From a virus: a stretch of DNA of 20,994 bases. Below, one piece after another: positions 1 through 6,733 of this stretch (the stretch's first letter is position 1; every line of letters begins with the position of its first letter). The notes under the pieces are model-generated. The model made no database searches, was not told the origin of the DNA, and was given only the letters and a program-made list of their open reading frames with translations. A program made the position numbers and the translations under genes. Location: IMG/VR virus record IMGVR_UViG_3300028388_000924, positions 1 to 20,994 of that record; one strand, given 5' to 3'.

Positions 1-634
1 CAGCACCCAATGCGCCAGCCCCTGCCATTCCTGCCGCCATTTGCCCTGCACGACTAGCGCCCATCTGCCCTGCCTTCATGGCTGTCTTGCCATAGCCGAG
101 GGGAGCTAGTGCAAGCAAAGGGTCTTCGGCAAGCCCTGACACAAACCCTGCGGCAAGTTGTCCGGGGTCATTCACCGCAAGATCAGACACTCCCTTAACG
201 ACATCACTTGCAGTGGGAGAGTAGTTGTCCATTGCCTGCTCGCTGGCGAAGATTTGATCATACTCGTTGGCAATGCGTTCATACTCGGGAGTACCTACTT
301 GGCCCTGCGCTTCCATATCGGAGAGCTGATTGGAGATCGACCGCAGATAATCATTGCCTAGCGCAAACTCCCTGCGCTCACGCTTCACCTTGTCGGTGTT
401 GCCCGTTGCGGCTCGCACCATGTCACCGAACAGTCCCTGCTTCTGCCAATCGCCGACAGATCGAAGCGGATTGCTCCAATCCATCTCGGGTAGATTGTTG
501 GAGAATCCTCCAGACTGATCGTTGATGCCGGTCTGCTCGATGATGTAGTCGATCGCATCATCCTCGGTCGCTCCTACTGGAGCATTGACCTCGTAACGAT
601 GACCGTTAGGCGCAGTGACCTCGAATCGCGGCAT
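1..634 (-). CDS. Large internal virion (ejection) protein, N-terminal part only
   Basis: Open from an ATG at 634 to the window edge, so 211 codons of a longer protein are seen. The start overlaps the previous stop as TGATG and has a strong ribosome site (AGGAGG, 8 bases upstream). The N-terminus starts MPRFEVTAPNGHRYEVNAPV and continues with GATEDDAIDYII; this beta-strand plus helix module is common at the start of large podovirus internal virion proteins. The visible end (about residues 160-211) is rich in Ala, Gly and Met and hydrophobic, as expected for a protein that enters or crosses a membrane. It lies last in a run of three internal virion genes, where T7-like phages carry the large ejection protein, often with a lytic transglycosylase domain. 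No catalytic domain is visible in this part; any would lie outside the window. The role is inferred from position and the N-terminal module. Confidence 0.75.
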   Translation of the reverse strand, partial: MPRFEVTAPNGHRYEVNAPVGATEDDAIDYIIEQTGINDQSGGFSNNLPEMDWSNPLRSVGDWQKQGLFGDMVRAATGNTDKVKRERREFALGNDYLRSISNQLSDMEAQGQVGTPEYERIANEYDQIFASEQAMDNYSPTASDVVKGVSDLAVNDPGQLAAGFVSGLAEDPLLALAPLGYGKTAMKAGQMGASRAGQMAAGMAGAGALGA

Positions 635-1761
635 CAGTCAATCCTCCTAGCCGAGTACCCTCTCGAGTTCCTATTACGGTTGCGTCCAGTGGTTGCACCA
701 CTAGGCTTGGAAGTTTCCTGAACACTCTTAGCCGAGTACCCACTCGAGTACCTAATAGGGTTGCGTCCAGTGGTTTCACCACTAGGCTTGGAAGCTACCT
801 GTGGAGGCGCAATTCCTGGAGTTGCGTAGGGGTTGAACGTCACGCTGCCATCCATCCACGTGGAAGGACTGAAAAATTTGAACGGCTTGTTCTCTGTCAT
901 ACTAAAGCCCGGATGGCGCATCAGGTCCTCACGTGCACGCTCTCGTGCCTGCGGCCCTGCAAGTCCTTGGTCTTGGTAGTACTTGATCTGCTCTGCCAGG
1001 AACAATGCTGCTCTGGTTCGGTCTTCTCCAGAGAGGTCACCGAGCGACGAGTCGCCATCAATGATCGTCTCGGCATTCTTAACGTCCTGCTTGGATGCGC
1101 TCGGCACCGAGTTGGGGCGATTCGAGCCGGAACCCGGCTTGCCTGCACGTAAATACTCGGCGTATGCATTCGAACTGTTTGCTTCTGCTGCGTAGTAAGG
1201 CGACTTCATTTCAAGCTCATACTGCGTCAAGGCATGATCCATTGCCGTCTTGCCCTGTTCCGATGCGTACTTGTAGTACTCCATCAGGTTGTTGAAACCA
1301 TCACTGGCAGACGACATGCTCAGCATACGCGCAAGGCCGGGATCTATGGCATGCAGCCCGGTTGCCCCGATGTTTGGCAGCGACTCTCCCGGACGTGTCG
1401 GACCTTCCTGTTCTTGCCCCTGCTGTCCAATCATGGCATTGAACGCCTGTTCCATGCGGGATTGCTCTTGAGCTTTGATCTTCGCCTGTTCGATTTGCTG
1501 CTTGAGCTGCTGCGCCTGGAGCTTACGGTAAGCAGACATCTCCTGCTGCCGCTTCATCGCCATTAGGTTCTGAATGCCCTGGTTGGCACCACGACCTACT
1601 GCCGTACCAAACGTGGCACCAGGACCGTTAGCGGCAAGAATGTTCGTGCCAAGCTGGAACAGCGGGTTGCCAAGAATGTTCTGGAACCCTTGCATATTGA
1701 GCCCGCTAGGCTGTGCACTCTGCGCCAGCATTGCCTGCTGCATAATGTCGTTGCCATTCAC
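634..1761 (-). CDS. Internal virion protein with helical core and C-terminal tandem repeat
   Basis: A 375-residue protein starting with GTG at 1761. The start shares a GTGA overlap with the upstream stop and is preceded by AGGAGGG about 9 bases away. Residues 1-70 are Gln/Met/Gly rich. Residues 70-115 form a Gln/Lys/Glu-rich helix, probably a coiled coil. The middle is Ser/Ala rich. The C-terminus (324-375) holds two copies of a 27-residue repeat beginning SKPSG and containing TTGRN and GYSA. Its position between two other putative ejection proteins, the low-complexity helical composition and the lack of enzyme motifs fit an internal core or ejection protein. I do not recognise a specific family. 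Confidence 0.65.
   Translation of the reverse strand: MNGNDIMQQAMLAQSAQPSGLNMQGFQNILGNPLFQLGTNILAANGPGATFGTAVGRGANQGIQNLMAMKRQQEMSAYRKLQAQQLKQQIEQAKIKAQEQSRMEQAFNAMIGQQGQEQEGPTRPGESLPNIGATGLHAIDPGLARMLSMSSASDGFNNLMEYYKYASEQGKTAMDHALTQYELEMKSPYYAAEANSSNAYAEYLRAGKPGSGSNRPNSVPSASKQDVKNAETIIDGDSSLGDLSGEDRTRAALFLAEQIKYYQDQGLAGPQARERAREDLMRHPGFSMTENKPFKFFSPSTWMDGSVTFNPYATPGIAPPQVASKPSGETTGRNPIRYSSGYSAKSVQETSKPSGATTGRNRNRNSRGYSARRID
637..792 (-). repeat. Two tandem copies of an 81-bp coding repeat
   Basis: The bases from tagccgagtacc near 648 recur from 729, an 81-bp period (27 codons), with most positions identical. Translated units begin SKPSGETTGRN and SKPSGATTGRN; each ends in a GYSA motif. Both copies encode the basic C-terminal tail of the internal virion protein. 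The second unit is more Arg rich. Confidence 0.85.
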
Positions 1762-2639
1762 GAGAACAACCCTCCTAGCAATGCGCCACCAATCATGAAC
1801 GGTGCCACTGCGGGATTTGCCGTCATCAAGCTAAGACCTTCAGGACCAAGCATTGAAGGTAATGCAGCGCCAGTCATGGCCCCACCCAACGCTCCAGCAA
1901 CAGGACTTCCCCCTGGCATGCTAGAAGTTTGCGTACTAAACCCAAGACCACCATTAAGAAGCTGGTTGTACCGGCTTAGCCGATCCCAGCCCTCATTCTG
2001 GCTGAAGTTATGACGCGCCATCGCTTCGTCAATGCCTCTTTGCTCCTGCCCCTGCAAGACACTGCCGACCCGCTCTGCGGTCTGTCCTGGCAGGAACCCT
2101 AGTTGCATGGTCTGTGGAGATAGCGCCAGACCTCTTGCCTGCGCCTCCAGGCCTCTACCATAGGCATCGTTAAGGATCCTCGTTGAGGCGTCTCCTGCGG
2201 CCTGTGCAGCGCCTTCTGCGGCCAGACCCTGGGCTATCCCCTGCCGGGACCCACCGTACTGTCCTGCGGCCACTGCGCCGCCCTCAATGGCAGGGTTGAT
2301 ACGCTGCATGAAGTCGTCAGCAATCGATCGGTTGGAGATATCGATCATCCCTTGCACGTGCGGATTGTTCTGCACATCCGCTGCATTCATCATCGACTGC
2401 TGCGACTGCAATGCACTGTTGATGTAGCTCTGTCCAGGACCATTGGCAAACTGCAACCCCTGGAACATACCTTGCATCTGCAACGGGTCCAGGTCAGCAT
2501 ATGTCTGGCCTGGGTAATACTCCATTTGCTGGTTGGATAAGTTCTGTGCTTGCCCAAAAACATCCTTAAGATAAGGCTGAACTCCACTCCACGGTACGTT
2601 CTTTACGGTCTGCTCACCGCCTCCATCTTTGTTAAACAT
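1758..2639 (-). CDS. Internal virion / DNA ejection protein
   Basis: The ORF could begin at 2681, but the ATG at 2639 is preferred. It has GAGGTG a few bases upstream and begins just after the previous stop (TAA at 2641-2643), whereas the upstream start would overlap the GNAT-like gene by 41 bases. That gives 293 residues starting MFNKDGGGEQ. Residues around 120-160 contain an Ala/Gly-rich stretch (GGAVAAGQYGGSRQGIAQGL) of a type I associate with podovirus internal virion proteins. The last 50 residues are Gly/Ala/Met/Leu rich and hydrophobic, which suggests membrane insertion after ejection. It abuts a second internal virion gene through a GTGA overlap. The ejection role is inferred from this family resemblance and gene order. 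Confidence 0.7.
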   Translation of the reverse strand: MFNKDGGGEQTVKNVPWSGVQPYLKDVFGQAQNLSNQQMEYYPGQTYADLDPLQMQGMFQGLQFANGPGQSYINSALQSQQSMMNAADVQNNPHVQGMIDISNRSIADDFMQRINPAIEGGAVAAGQYGGSRQGIAQGLAAEGAAQAAGDASTRILNDAYGRGLEAQARGLALSPQTMQLGFLPGQTAERVGSVLQGQEQRGIDEAMARHNFSQNEGWDRLSRYNQLLNGGLGFSTQTSSMPGGSPVAGALGGAMTGAALPSMLGPEGLSLMTANPAVAPFMIGGALLGGLFS

Positions 2640-2640
2640 A

Positions 2641-3081
2641 TTACACCTCAATGCCCCAAATGAACTTGGGCTTGAACTCACCGCTTTCGACGTCTTTCAG
2701 CTTTCGCGGCCAGCCTTCTCGGCCCATGCCTATAATCTCGTTGCACTTATGCTGCTTCGCGTATGCCTTTAGGATAGACCATGCAGTCTTCAGCCATCGC
2801 TCAATATATACGCCACCAACCAGATAGATTGTGAATGTCCTATAACCAGATGGGTATTCTTCTATGTATGTCGTGATAGCTGCATCTATGCCTTCAGAAT
2901 TCCACGCTATCCACAGTTGCCAGTCAGTGTTGATACACTTCCACATCACATCCGTGGTGTCGTAAAACTTGTCGCCACCCGTACGCTTTAGCGGCTTGCG
3001 GATCAGTGGCTCGATCTCGTCCCAATACTTGGGGATCTCGTTAGGCGGCAAACCCGTGAAAAAATCCACACGATCGTTCAT
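2641..3081 (-). CDS. Phage GNAT-like acyltransferase-fold protein
   Basis: 146 residues, coupled to the upstream gene by an ATGA overlap. The pattern is that of small GNAT-fold proteins often found beside phage tail and internal virion genes. QLWIAW at 55-60 and AAITTYIEEYP at 67-77 look like the central beta strands. A helix follows around 93-111 with AYAK, and then EIIGMGREGW at 115-124, which resembles the GRxGW element of these phage proteins. The canonical acetyl-CoA loop (Q/R-x-x-G-x-G/A) is not obvious, so enzyme activity is uncertain and a structural role is possible. Confidence is good for the family and low for a substrate. Confidence 0.65.
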   Translation of the reverse strand: MNDRVDFFTGLPPNEIPKYWDEIEPLIRKPLKRTGGDKFYDTTDVMWKCINTDWQLWIAWNSEGIDAAITTYIEEYPSGYRTFTIYLVGGVYIERWLKTAWSILKAYAKQHKCNEIIGMGREGWPRKLKDVESGEFKPKFIWGIEV

Positions 3082-3431
3082 CGCCTGCCTGCCGGGGTGT
3101 AGTCGATCTCAACACCATCGATCCTCCACGACACATCCGCCTTGGAGTAGAACTCTATGGCGTGTTGCCGACCACAAACACGAAAGTCCAACTTGTAATC
3201 CGTCTCTGGATCGAATGTCTTGTATGGCGTCCACTGCACCTCAGAGTTCAACTGCGTGTGATACCCAACACGTACCTGGAACGGATCACCAGATGCTCTC
3301 AGATATACGCGCAGTATATTGTGATGGTCAGACGTATCGCCTACGTCCAGGTGTATGCGCTGCGCTCTGCACTCAGCAGGTGCCGCATTAAACAGATTGC
3401 CTACATCGAAGATCCAGAACTTGCCGCTCAT
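3078..3431 (-). CDS. Small beta-rich tail-associated protein, unknown
   Basis: 117 residues, linked to both neighbours by ATGA overlaps. It has alternating hydrophobic and polar residues and many aromatics (for example KFWIFDVGNLF, ILRVYLR, YKLDFRV), with a probable all-beta fold. Two Cys (21, 86) are visible. There is no signal peptide or membrane segment. It sits between two structural genes and the internal virion block, so a minor virion or tail component is the best guess. I do not recognise the family. Confidence 0.6.
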   Translation of the reverse strand: MSGKFWIFDVGNLFNAAPAECRAQRIHLDVGDTSDHHNILRVYLRASGDPFQVRVGYHTQLNSEVQWTPYKTFDPETDYKLDFRVCGRQHAIEFYSKADVSWRIDGVEIDYTPAGRR

Positions 3432-4051
3432 GACGCAATCAACTCCGCATCAACAAATGCCAACGATCGGTTAGCATCAGCAGAAAACAATATCCTAAGA
3501 CTAGAACTGAACCCGACGTTGTATAGCTCTTTCAGGCCTGTTGCCAGCACATACTCTACTTCGTAACGATCACGCTGTTGTCGCATGCACAACGTCCCGT
3601 CACTTTGCTTGATGTAGAAAAACAAAACGTCACTGGTTGACGACTGCCATTTACGCTTATCGTCAAGGATGACACGAGGATTCTTTATGCCAGGATAATG
3701 CGTCTTAACCTCTGTCCCAACCTGAGAGTTGAACCAGATCAGGTAAGGCTCCCCTCCTTCCACGATCGCCATCGTCACACGCATGTTCTGATCGAACGTC
3801 AGGCTAACCTCAGTGATGTTCTCGCCACCTTGGTAATACACATCTTCAGGCACCTCTTCTGCACTGAGATATACCTGCCCACCCTCAACCCTTGCAGTCC
3901 ATACCTGATACAGCAGGCCCTGCGACGAATCGCTAAGAGCTATCCCTCCGTCCTCGTAGTCCACCAGATAATCGTTGCGGCCAATACCCCTGGCACCCAC
4001 CACAGTAGATGGGACGATTGCACTGGCTAACCTGAGTTCCGGTAGCGCCAT
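3428..4051 (-). CDS. Putative tail structural protein, unknown family
   Basis: 207 residues. The start ATG overlaps the previous TAA by one base (TAATG), and the stop is shared with the next start (ATGA). The protein looks beta rich: repeated short strands and turns such as YLVDYEDGGIAL, VYLSAEEVP and PYLIWFNSQVG. It has no membrane segment. A late stretch (FSADANRSLAFVDAEL, about 188-203) resembles the ADA/VDA units of the 681-residue repeat protein at 10244-12289. A tail or fibre-associated structural role is inferred from its place directly after two large putative tail proteins. Confidence 0.6.
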   Translation of the reverse strand: MALPELRLASAIVPSTVVGARGIGRNDYLVDYEDGGIALSDSSQGLLYQVWTARVEGGQVYLSAEEVPEDVYYQGGENITEVSLTFDQNMRVTMAIVEGGEPYLIWFNSQVGTEVKTHYPGIKNPRVILDDKRKWQSSTSDVLFFYIKQSDGTLCMRQQRDRYEVEYVLATGLKELYNVGFSSSLRILFSADANRSLAFVDAELIAS

Positions 4052-5070
4052 TACACAATCACCGCATTGGCTGACGTCTCAATCGTGACGTCATACCCTT
4101 CGAGCCAACTATCAGCACTCGCAGTCACCGTGAACTCTGGCCTGTCAGGACGCGTCCACTTGATGGTGATATCGAATACCATTTGGTGATACTCGGTCTT
4201 CGGGATAGGAGGATCAAACCCGATCTGCCAGGATGCAGGACCGATGATGCAGGAGATCGCCGCAATACCGTTGTCAAAGTTGGCTTCGTCATAGTCCAGT
4301 ACGAAACGATGTGTTCGTTCGTAACTGCCTTCGACATAGGTCAAATTCGATTGCCCACCACTAATAGCCTGATTCGACCCCAACGGTCCTCCGTAATAGT
4401 CACCAAGCCCACCATCATAGGCCCAGAAGTATGAGCCTATCTGCCCCATGTGGAATCCAGACTCACTGGGGTAGACCCAACCAAGGGTTCCCGTGGACGT
4501 TGAGCCGTAGTCCGCATTGCACATGCGCAGCCGGTACACGAAATCCCTGCGGTTGAAGTTCATGTATCCGGTAACGTCATCAGGCCATGCCGTAATCTGC
4601 GCCTCGTAGACGACCTTAAGAACCTCATCAGCAAGTACGACAACAGTCGTCGGATTGCCTTCAATGTCCTTAACAAGGGATCGGCTATACAGACTGCCAT
4701 CCGATTCCCAGCCAACACCAACTTCAGTAATCCTGCCAACCGCAGCGCCAACAGGGAACGAGAAGGTGCGTCTCCAATAAGCAGTAAAGTCGTCGTAGAA
4801 CGGGAAAGCCGTGGGAGAGTGGACCCCACGAAACGTCGAATCTACCGTAGTGGTCGATGCAAGTGGCGCTTCAAGATGCGTGTCAGAAGTCGTCGGGGGT
4901 GTAGTTCCAGCCCCAATCTGACAATACGTTAAGAGAGAAGAACTCGATCCACCAATCCGATCAAGCCCCGTGTCGAGAATTGTATTCTCAAACCATGAAG
5001 ACAATGGACGGATAGATCCATCAACTTGGTGCACTTCAAGTCTGTAATAACCTGATACGCGCAACGACAT
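4051..5070 (-). CDS. Tail structural protein, second of two paralogs
   Basis: 339 residues, beginning MSLRVSGYYR. It starts with a TGATG overlap and has AGGAT upstream. It is a diverged paralog of the gene just upstream (5070-6104). Shared signatures in the same order are N-x-I-x-(N/D)-x-GL-x-RI near residues 29-38, a Y-CQ-(V/I)-G-(A/T)-G-x-T-x-P segment near 50, a W-R/F-x-F-x-x-G strand near 95-107, VG(V/P) near 117, and PTT-V-VLADE near 140-150. After residue 160 the two diverge. The composition is Gly/Ser/Thr/aromatic rich with no membrane segment, which fits a beta-sandwich virion protein. I cannot assign a named family; tail tip or fibre association is inferred. Confidence 0.65.
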   Translation of the reverse strand: MSLRVSGYYRLEVHQVDGSIRPLSSWFENTILDTGLDRIGGSSSSLLTYCQIGAGTTPPTTSDTHLEAPLASTTTVDSTFRGVHSPTAFPFYDDFTAYWRRTFSFPVGAAVGRITEVGVGWESDGSLYSRSLVKDIEGNPTTVVVLADEVLKVVYEAQITAWPDDVTGYMNFNRRDFVYRLRMCNADYGSTSTGTLGWVYPSESGFHMGQIGSYFWAYDGGLGDYYGGPLGSNQAISGGQSNLTYVEGSYERTHRFVLDYDEANFDNGIAAISCIIGPASWQIGFDPPIPKTEYHQMVFDITIKWTRPDRPEFTVTASADSWLEGYDVTIETSANAVIV

Positions 5071-6104
5071 CAGGTTATCCTTACAGAGTTTGACAACACT
5101 GTGTTCAACCTAATCCACAATGTGTAGTCACTGGTCTTTGGAATCGCAGGCGTGAACTGTATCTTCACGCCGTATCGGCAAAAGCGTGTTGCCATCGCTC
5201 CAATGCCGGACGCCCAGTTTGCATCTTCAAGCTGGAAGGACAGTGTTCTGTATGACGAATCACCTGATACATTGGTCGTAAACTGACCATAGCCGTTTGG
5301 ATCACCATAACTTTTCGATCCAGTAATGTTTGTTGTCTCGTTGTTAAACACAAGATCGCCAGCACTAACTGCAGCGGCAACTTCACCTGAGCTAGAATCG
5401 TTGAAGTTGTGTGTTATACTGTCAAACCAGTCATCGTAAGACCATCCGCTCCAACCAGCATAACTCGAAGTATTAGTCTGAGGCTCATTAAGTCGTAACA
5501 ACCAATCGTAACTGTTCCCGTCTAAGGTGATAGTTCCTGACACATCTCCAGGATCTCCACTACCATCGTCTTCCCACAGGTAGAAGTAGAAAGTCCAAGT
5601 CACTTCAAGATATTCGTCAGCAAGGACAGTGACTGTTGTTGGCACTCCACTCTCGTTGACAGTCAAGCAACGGCTTACAAGGTTTCCAGACGTTGACGGA
5701 CCAACGCCAAGTTCCTGGATATTTCCCGTCGCTTCGCCTGGATTAAAGCGCCAAGTACTTCTTGCATACCAATAATATGGTCTGGTAAGAATTCCATTAG
5801 CACGGCTATTTCCTGTGGCGTGCGGTGTGCCATAAGGACGAAGATCGGAAGTTGCCAAATACGATGCTAAGGATGTATCTGTAACCTGTGGCGCAGTATT
5901 GCCTGTTCCCACCTGACAATACCGAGCATTATCGTTATTCCACGTAGTCAAGTTAATACGAGATAGCCCGTAGTTCGTGATCAGGTTAGGCATATCTCCT
6001 GTATCACGCACAAGCCTGCCAGTATCTGCCTTGAACACTCGACAACGATACGTGCCGCCTACCCTGGTAGGGAGCATAATGTCAGACTCTTTATACTTGC
6101 TCAT
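5070..6104 (-). CDS. Tail structural protein, first of two paralogs
   Basis: 344 residues starting MSKYKESDIM; the first ATG forms an ATGA overlap with the previous gene. An internal Met at residue 10 is a less likely start, though the paralogy begins near there. It shares an ordered set of motifs with the next gene: NLITNYGLSRI, the YCQVGTGNTAPQ segment, WRFNPGEATGNIQELGVG, and TTVTVLADEYL. The rest is rich in Asn, Ser, Thr and Trp and probably beta. Two adjacent paralogs in the tail block suggest a duplicated tail component with separate partners or receptor contacts. The family name is unknown to me. Confidence 0.65.
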   Translation of the reverse strand: MSKYKESDIMLPTRVGGTYRCRVFKADTGRLVRDTGDMPNLITNYGLSRINLTTWNNDNARYCQVGTGNTAPQVTDTSLASYLATSDLRPYGTPHATGNSRANGILTRPYYWYARSTWRFNPGEATGNIQELGVGPSTSGNLVSRCLTVNESGVPTTVTVLADEYLEVTWTFYFYLWEDDGSGDPGDVSGTITLDGNSYDWLLRLNEPQTNTSSYAGWSGWSYDDWFDSITHNFNDSSSGEVAAAVSAGDLVFNNETTNITGSKSYGDPNGYGQFTTNVSGDSSYRTLSFQLEDANWASGIGAMATRFCRYGVKIQFTPAIPKTSDYTLWIRLNTVLSNSVRIT

Positions 6105-6334
6105 GGCTGATCCATTGATCCTGTTAAGTACGGGGTAGTTGTATCAACGCCAGATGTTTGCGACGTCTGCACAGCGGCAAGCGTCATCTCTCCAGTAAGA
6201 TACGGTGTTGTCGTATCGACCCCTGATGTCTGTGTCGTCTTGATGTTCAACAGATCCATAGACCCAGTTAGGTACGGCAATGTCGTGTCCACACCAGACG
6301 TTTGCGTTGTCCTGATGTTCACGTATATGTCCAT
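6101..6334 (-). CDS. 77-residue protein built of three 24-residue repeats
   Basis: The longer ORF (to 6466) starts inside the previous gene and its first 44 residues look like an out-of-frame shadow. The ATG at 6334 overlaps the previous gene's end by 16 bases, and the protein then shows clear coding structure. After five residues (MDIYV) the whole protein is three units of 24 residues with the core TSGVDTT-PYLTG. The ribosome site is weak, so translation probably depends on coupling. The end overlaps the next gene as ATGA. No family is recognised. The Thr-rich repeats suggest an extended beta structure on the virion, but this is inference. Confidence 0.7.
   Translation of the reverse strand: MDIYVNIRTTQTSGVDTTLPYLTGSMDLLNIKTTQTSGVDTTTPYLTGEMTLAAVQTSQTSGVDTTTPYLTGSMDQP
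6104..6319 (-). repeat. Three tandem 72-bp coding repeats
   Basis: Units of exactly 72 bp (24 codons) run in register from residue 6 to residue 77 of the 77-aa protein. Each carries TSGVDTT followed by (L/T)PYLTG. The second and third units are closest in the core; the first differs by Leu for Thr. The exact register and lack of spacers indicate recent tandem duplication under coding constraint. Confidence 0.85.
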
Positions 6335-6546
6335 GAAACAATCTGTGCTCGTGCTGGTTGAAACTCTACTGTCTCTGCATCTGCCTCTATCGGGTATGGC
6401 CTGCTGTGCAGCGTGTACCCACTGATAAGATCTGCATCTACTTCTACTGTCTTGATGAACGTCCACTTCTGGAATGCGCTCACCATGACCAGCTTCTGGT
6501 CTATTGGGCTATAACTTACATCCCAATCGTCCCATACGATCGGCAT
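6319..6546 (-). CDS. Small tail-region protein, WDDW family (second copy)
   Basis: 75 residues, starting MPIVWDDWDVSYSP, with AGGGTGAAGG just upstream of the ATG. Its first 30 residues match the preceding 57-aa protein: I/V-W-DDW-(E/D)-x-x-Y-x-P-x-D-x-x-LVMVS-(S/A)-F. The second half is different and contains VDADL and IEADAE segments that recall the ADA repeats of the 681-aa protein. It lies 13 bases after the previous stop. Function unknown; a minor tail or fibre-tip component is possible. Confidence 0.65.
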   Translation of the reverse strand: MPIVWDDWDVSYSPIDQKLVMVSAFQKWTFIKTVEVDADLISGYTLHSRPYPIEADAETVEFQPARAQIVSWTYT

Positions 6547-6559
6547 AGCCCTTCACCCT

Positions 6560-6733
6560 TTAAACGCTGTCAAGATGCGCATCGACTTTAGTGAACACAA
6601 CCCCTTCGTCGAGAACCGCATCAAGACTTGCTTCAACATTCTTTGTAAGCAACGCAAAAGAACTCACCATGACCAGACTGTCATCTGTCGGGTCGTATGG
6701 CGATTCCCAGTCGTCCCAGATAACGTCACTCAT
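6560..6733 (-). CDS. Small tail-region protein, WDDW family (first copy)
   Basis: 57 residues, ATG at 6733 and TAA at 6560-6562. It overlaps the end of the nozzle-like gene by 8 bases. The N-terminus MSDVIWDDWESPYDP aligns with that of the next gene (MPIVWDDWDVSYSP), and both continue LVMVS and F. This conserved protein similarity supports both as real genes. The C-terminus ends with SLDAVLDEG and VDAHLDSV, similar to the (A/V)DA-x-L units in the 681-aa protein. No family is recognised. Confidence 0.65.
   Translation of the reverse strand: MSDVIWDDWESPYDPTDDSLVMVSSFALLTKNVEASLDAVLDEGVVFTKVDAHLDSV

Noticed and set aside
2640-2681. Upstream start of the internal virion protein (MSSSPSSFG)
   Set aside because: It overlaps the GNAT-like gene by 41 bases, while the ATG at 2639 has a good ribosome site right after the previous stop.
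6335-6466. Upstream extension of the 77-aa repeat protein to 121 residues
   Set aside because: The first 44 residues are an out-of-frame copy of the 75-aa gene and lack protein-like structure.
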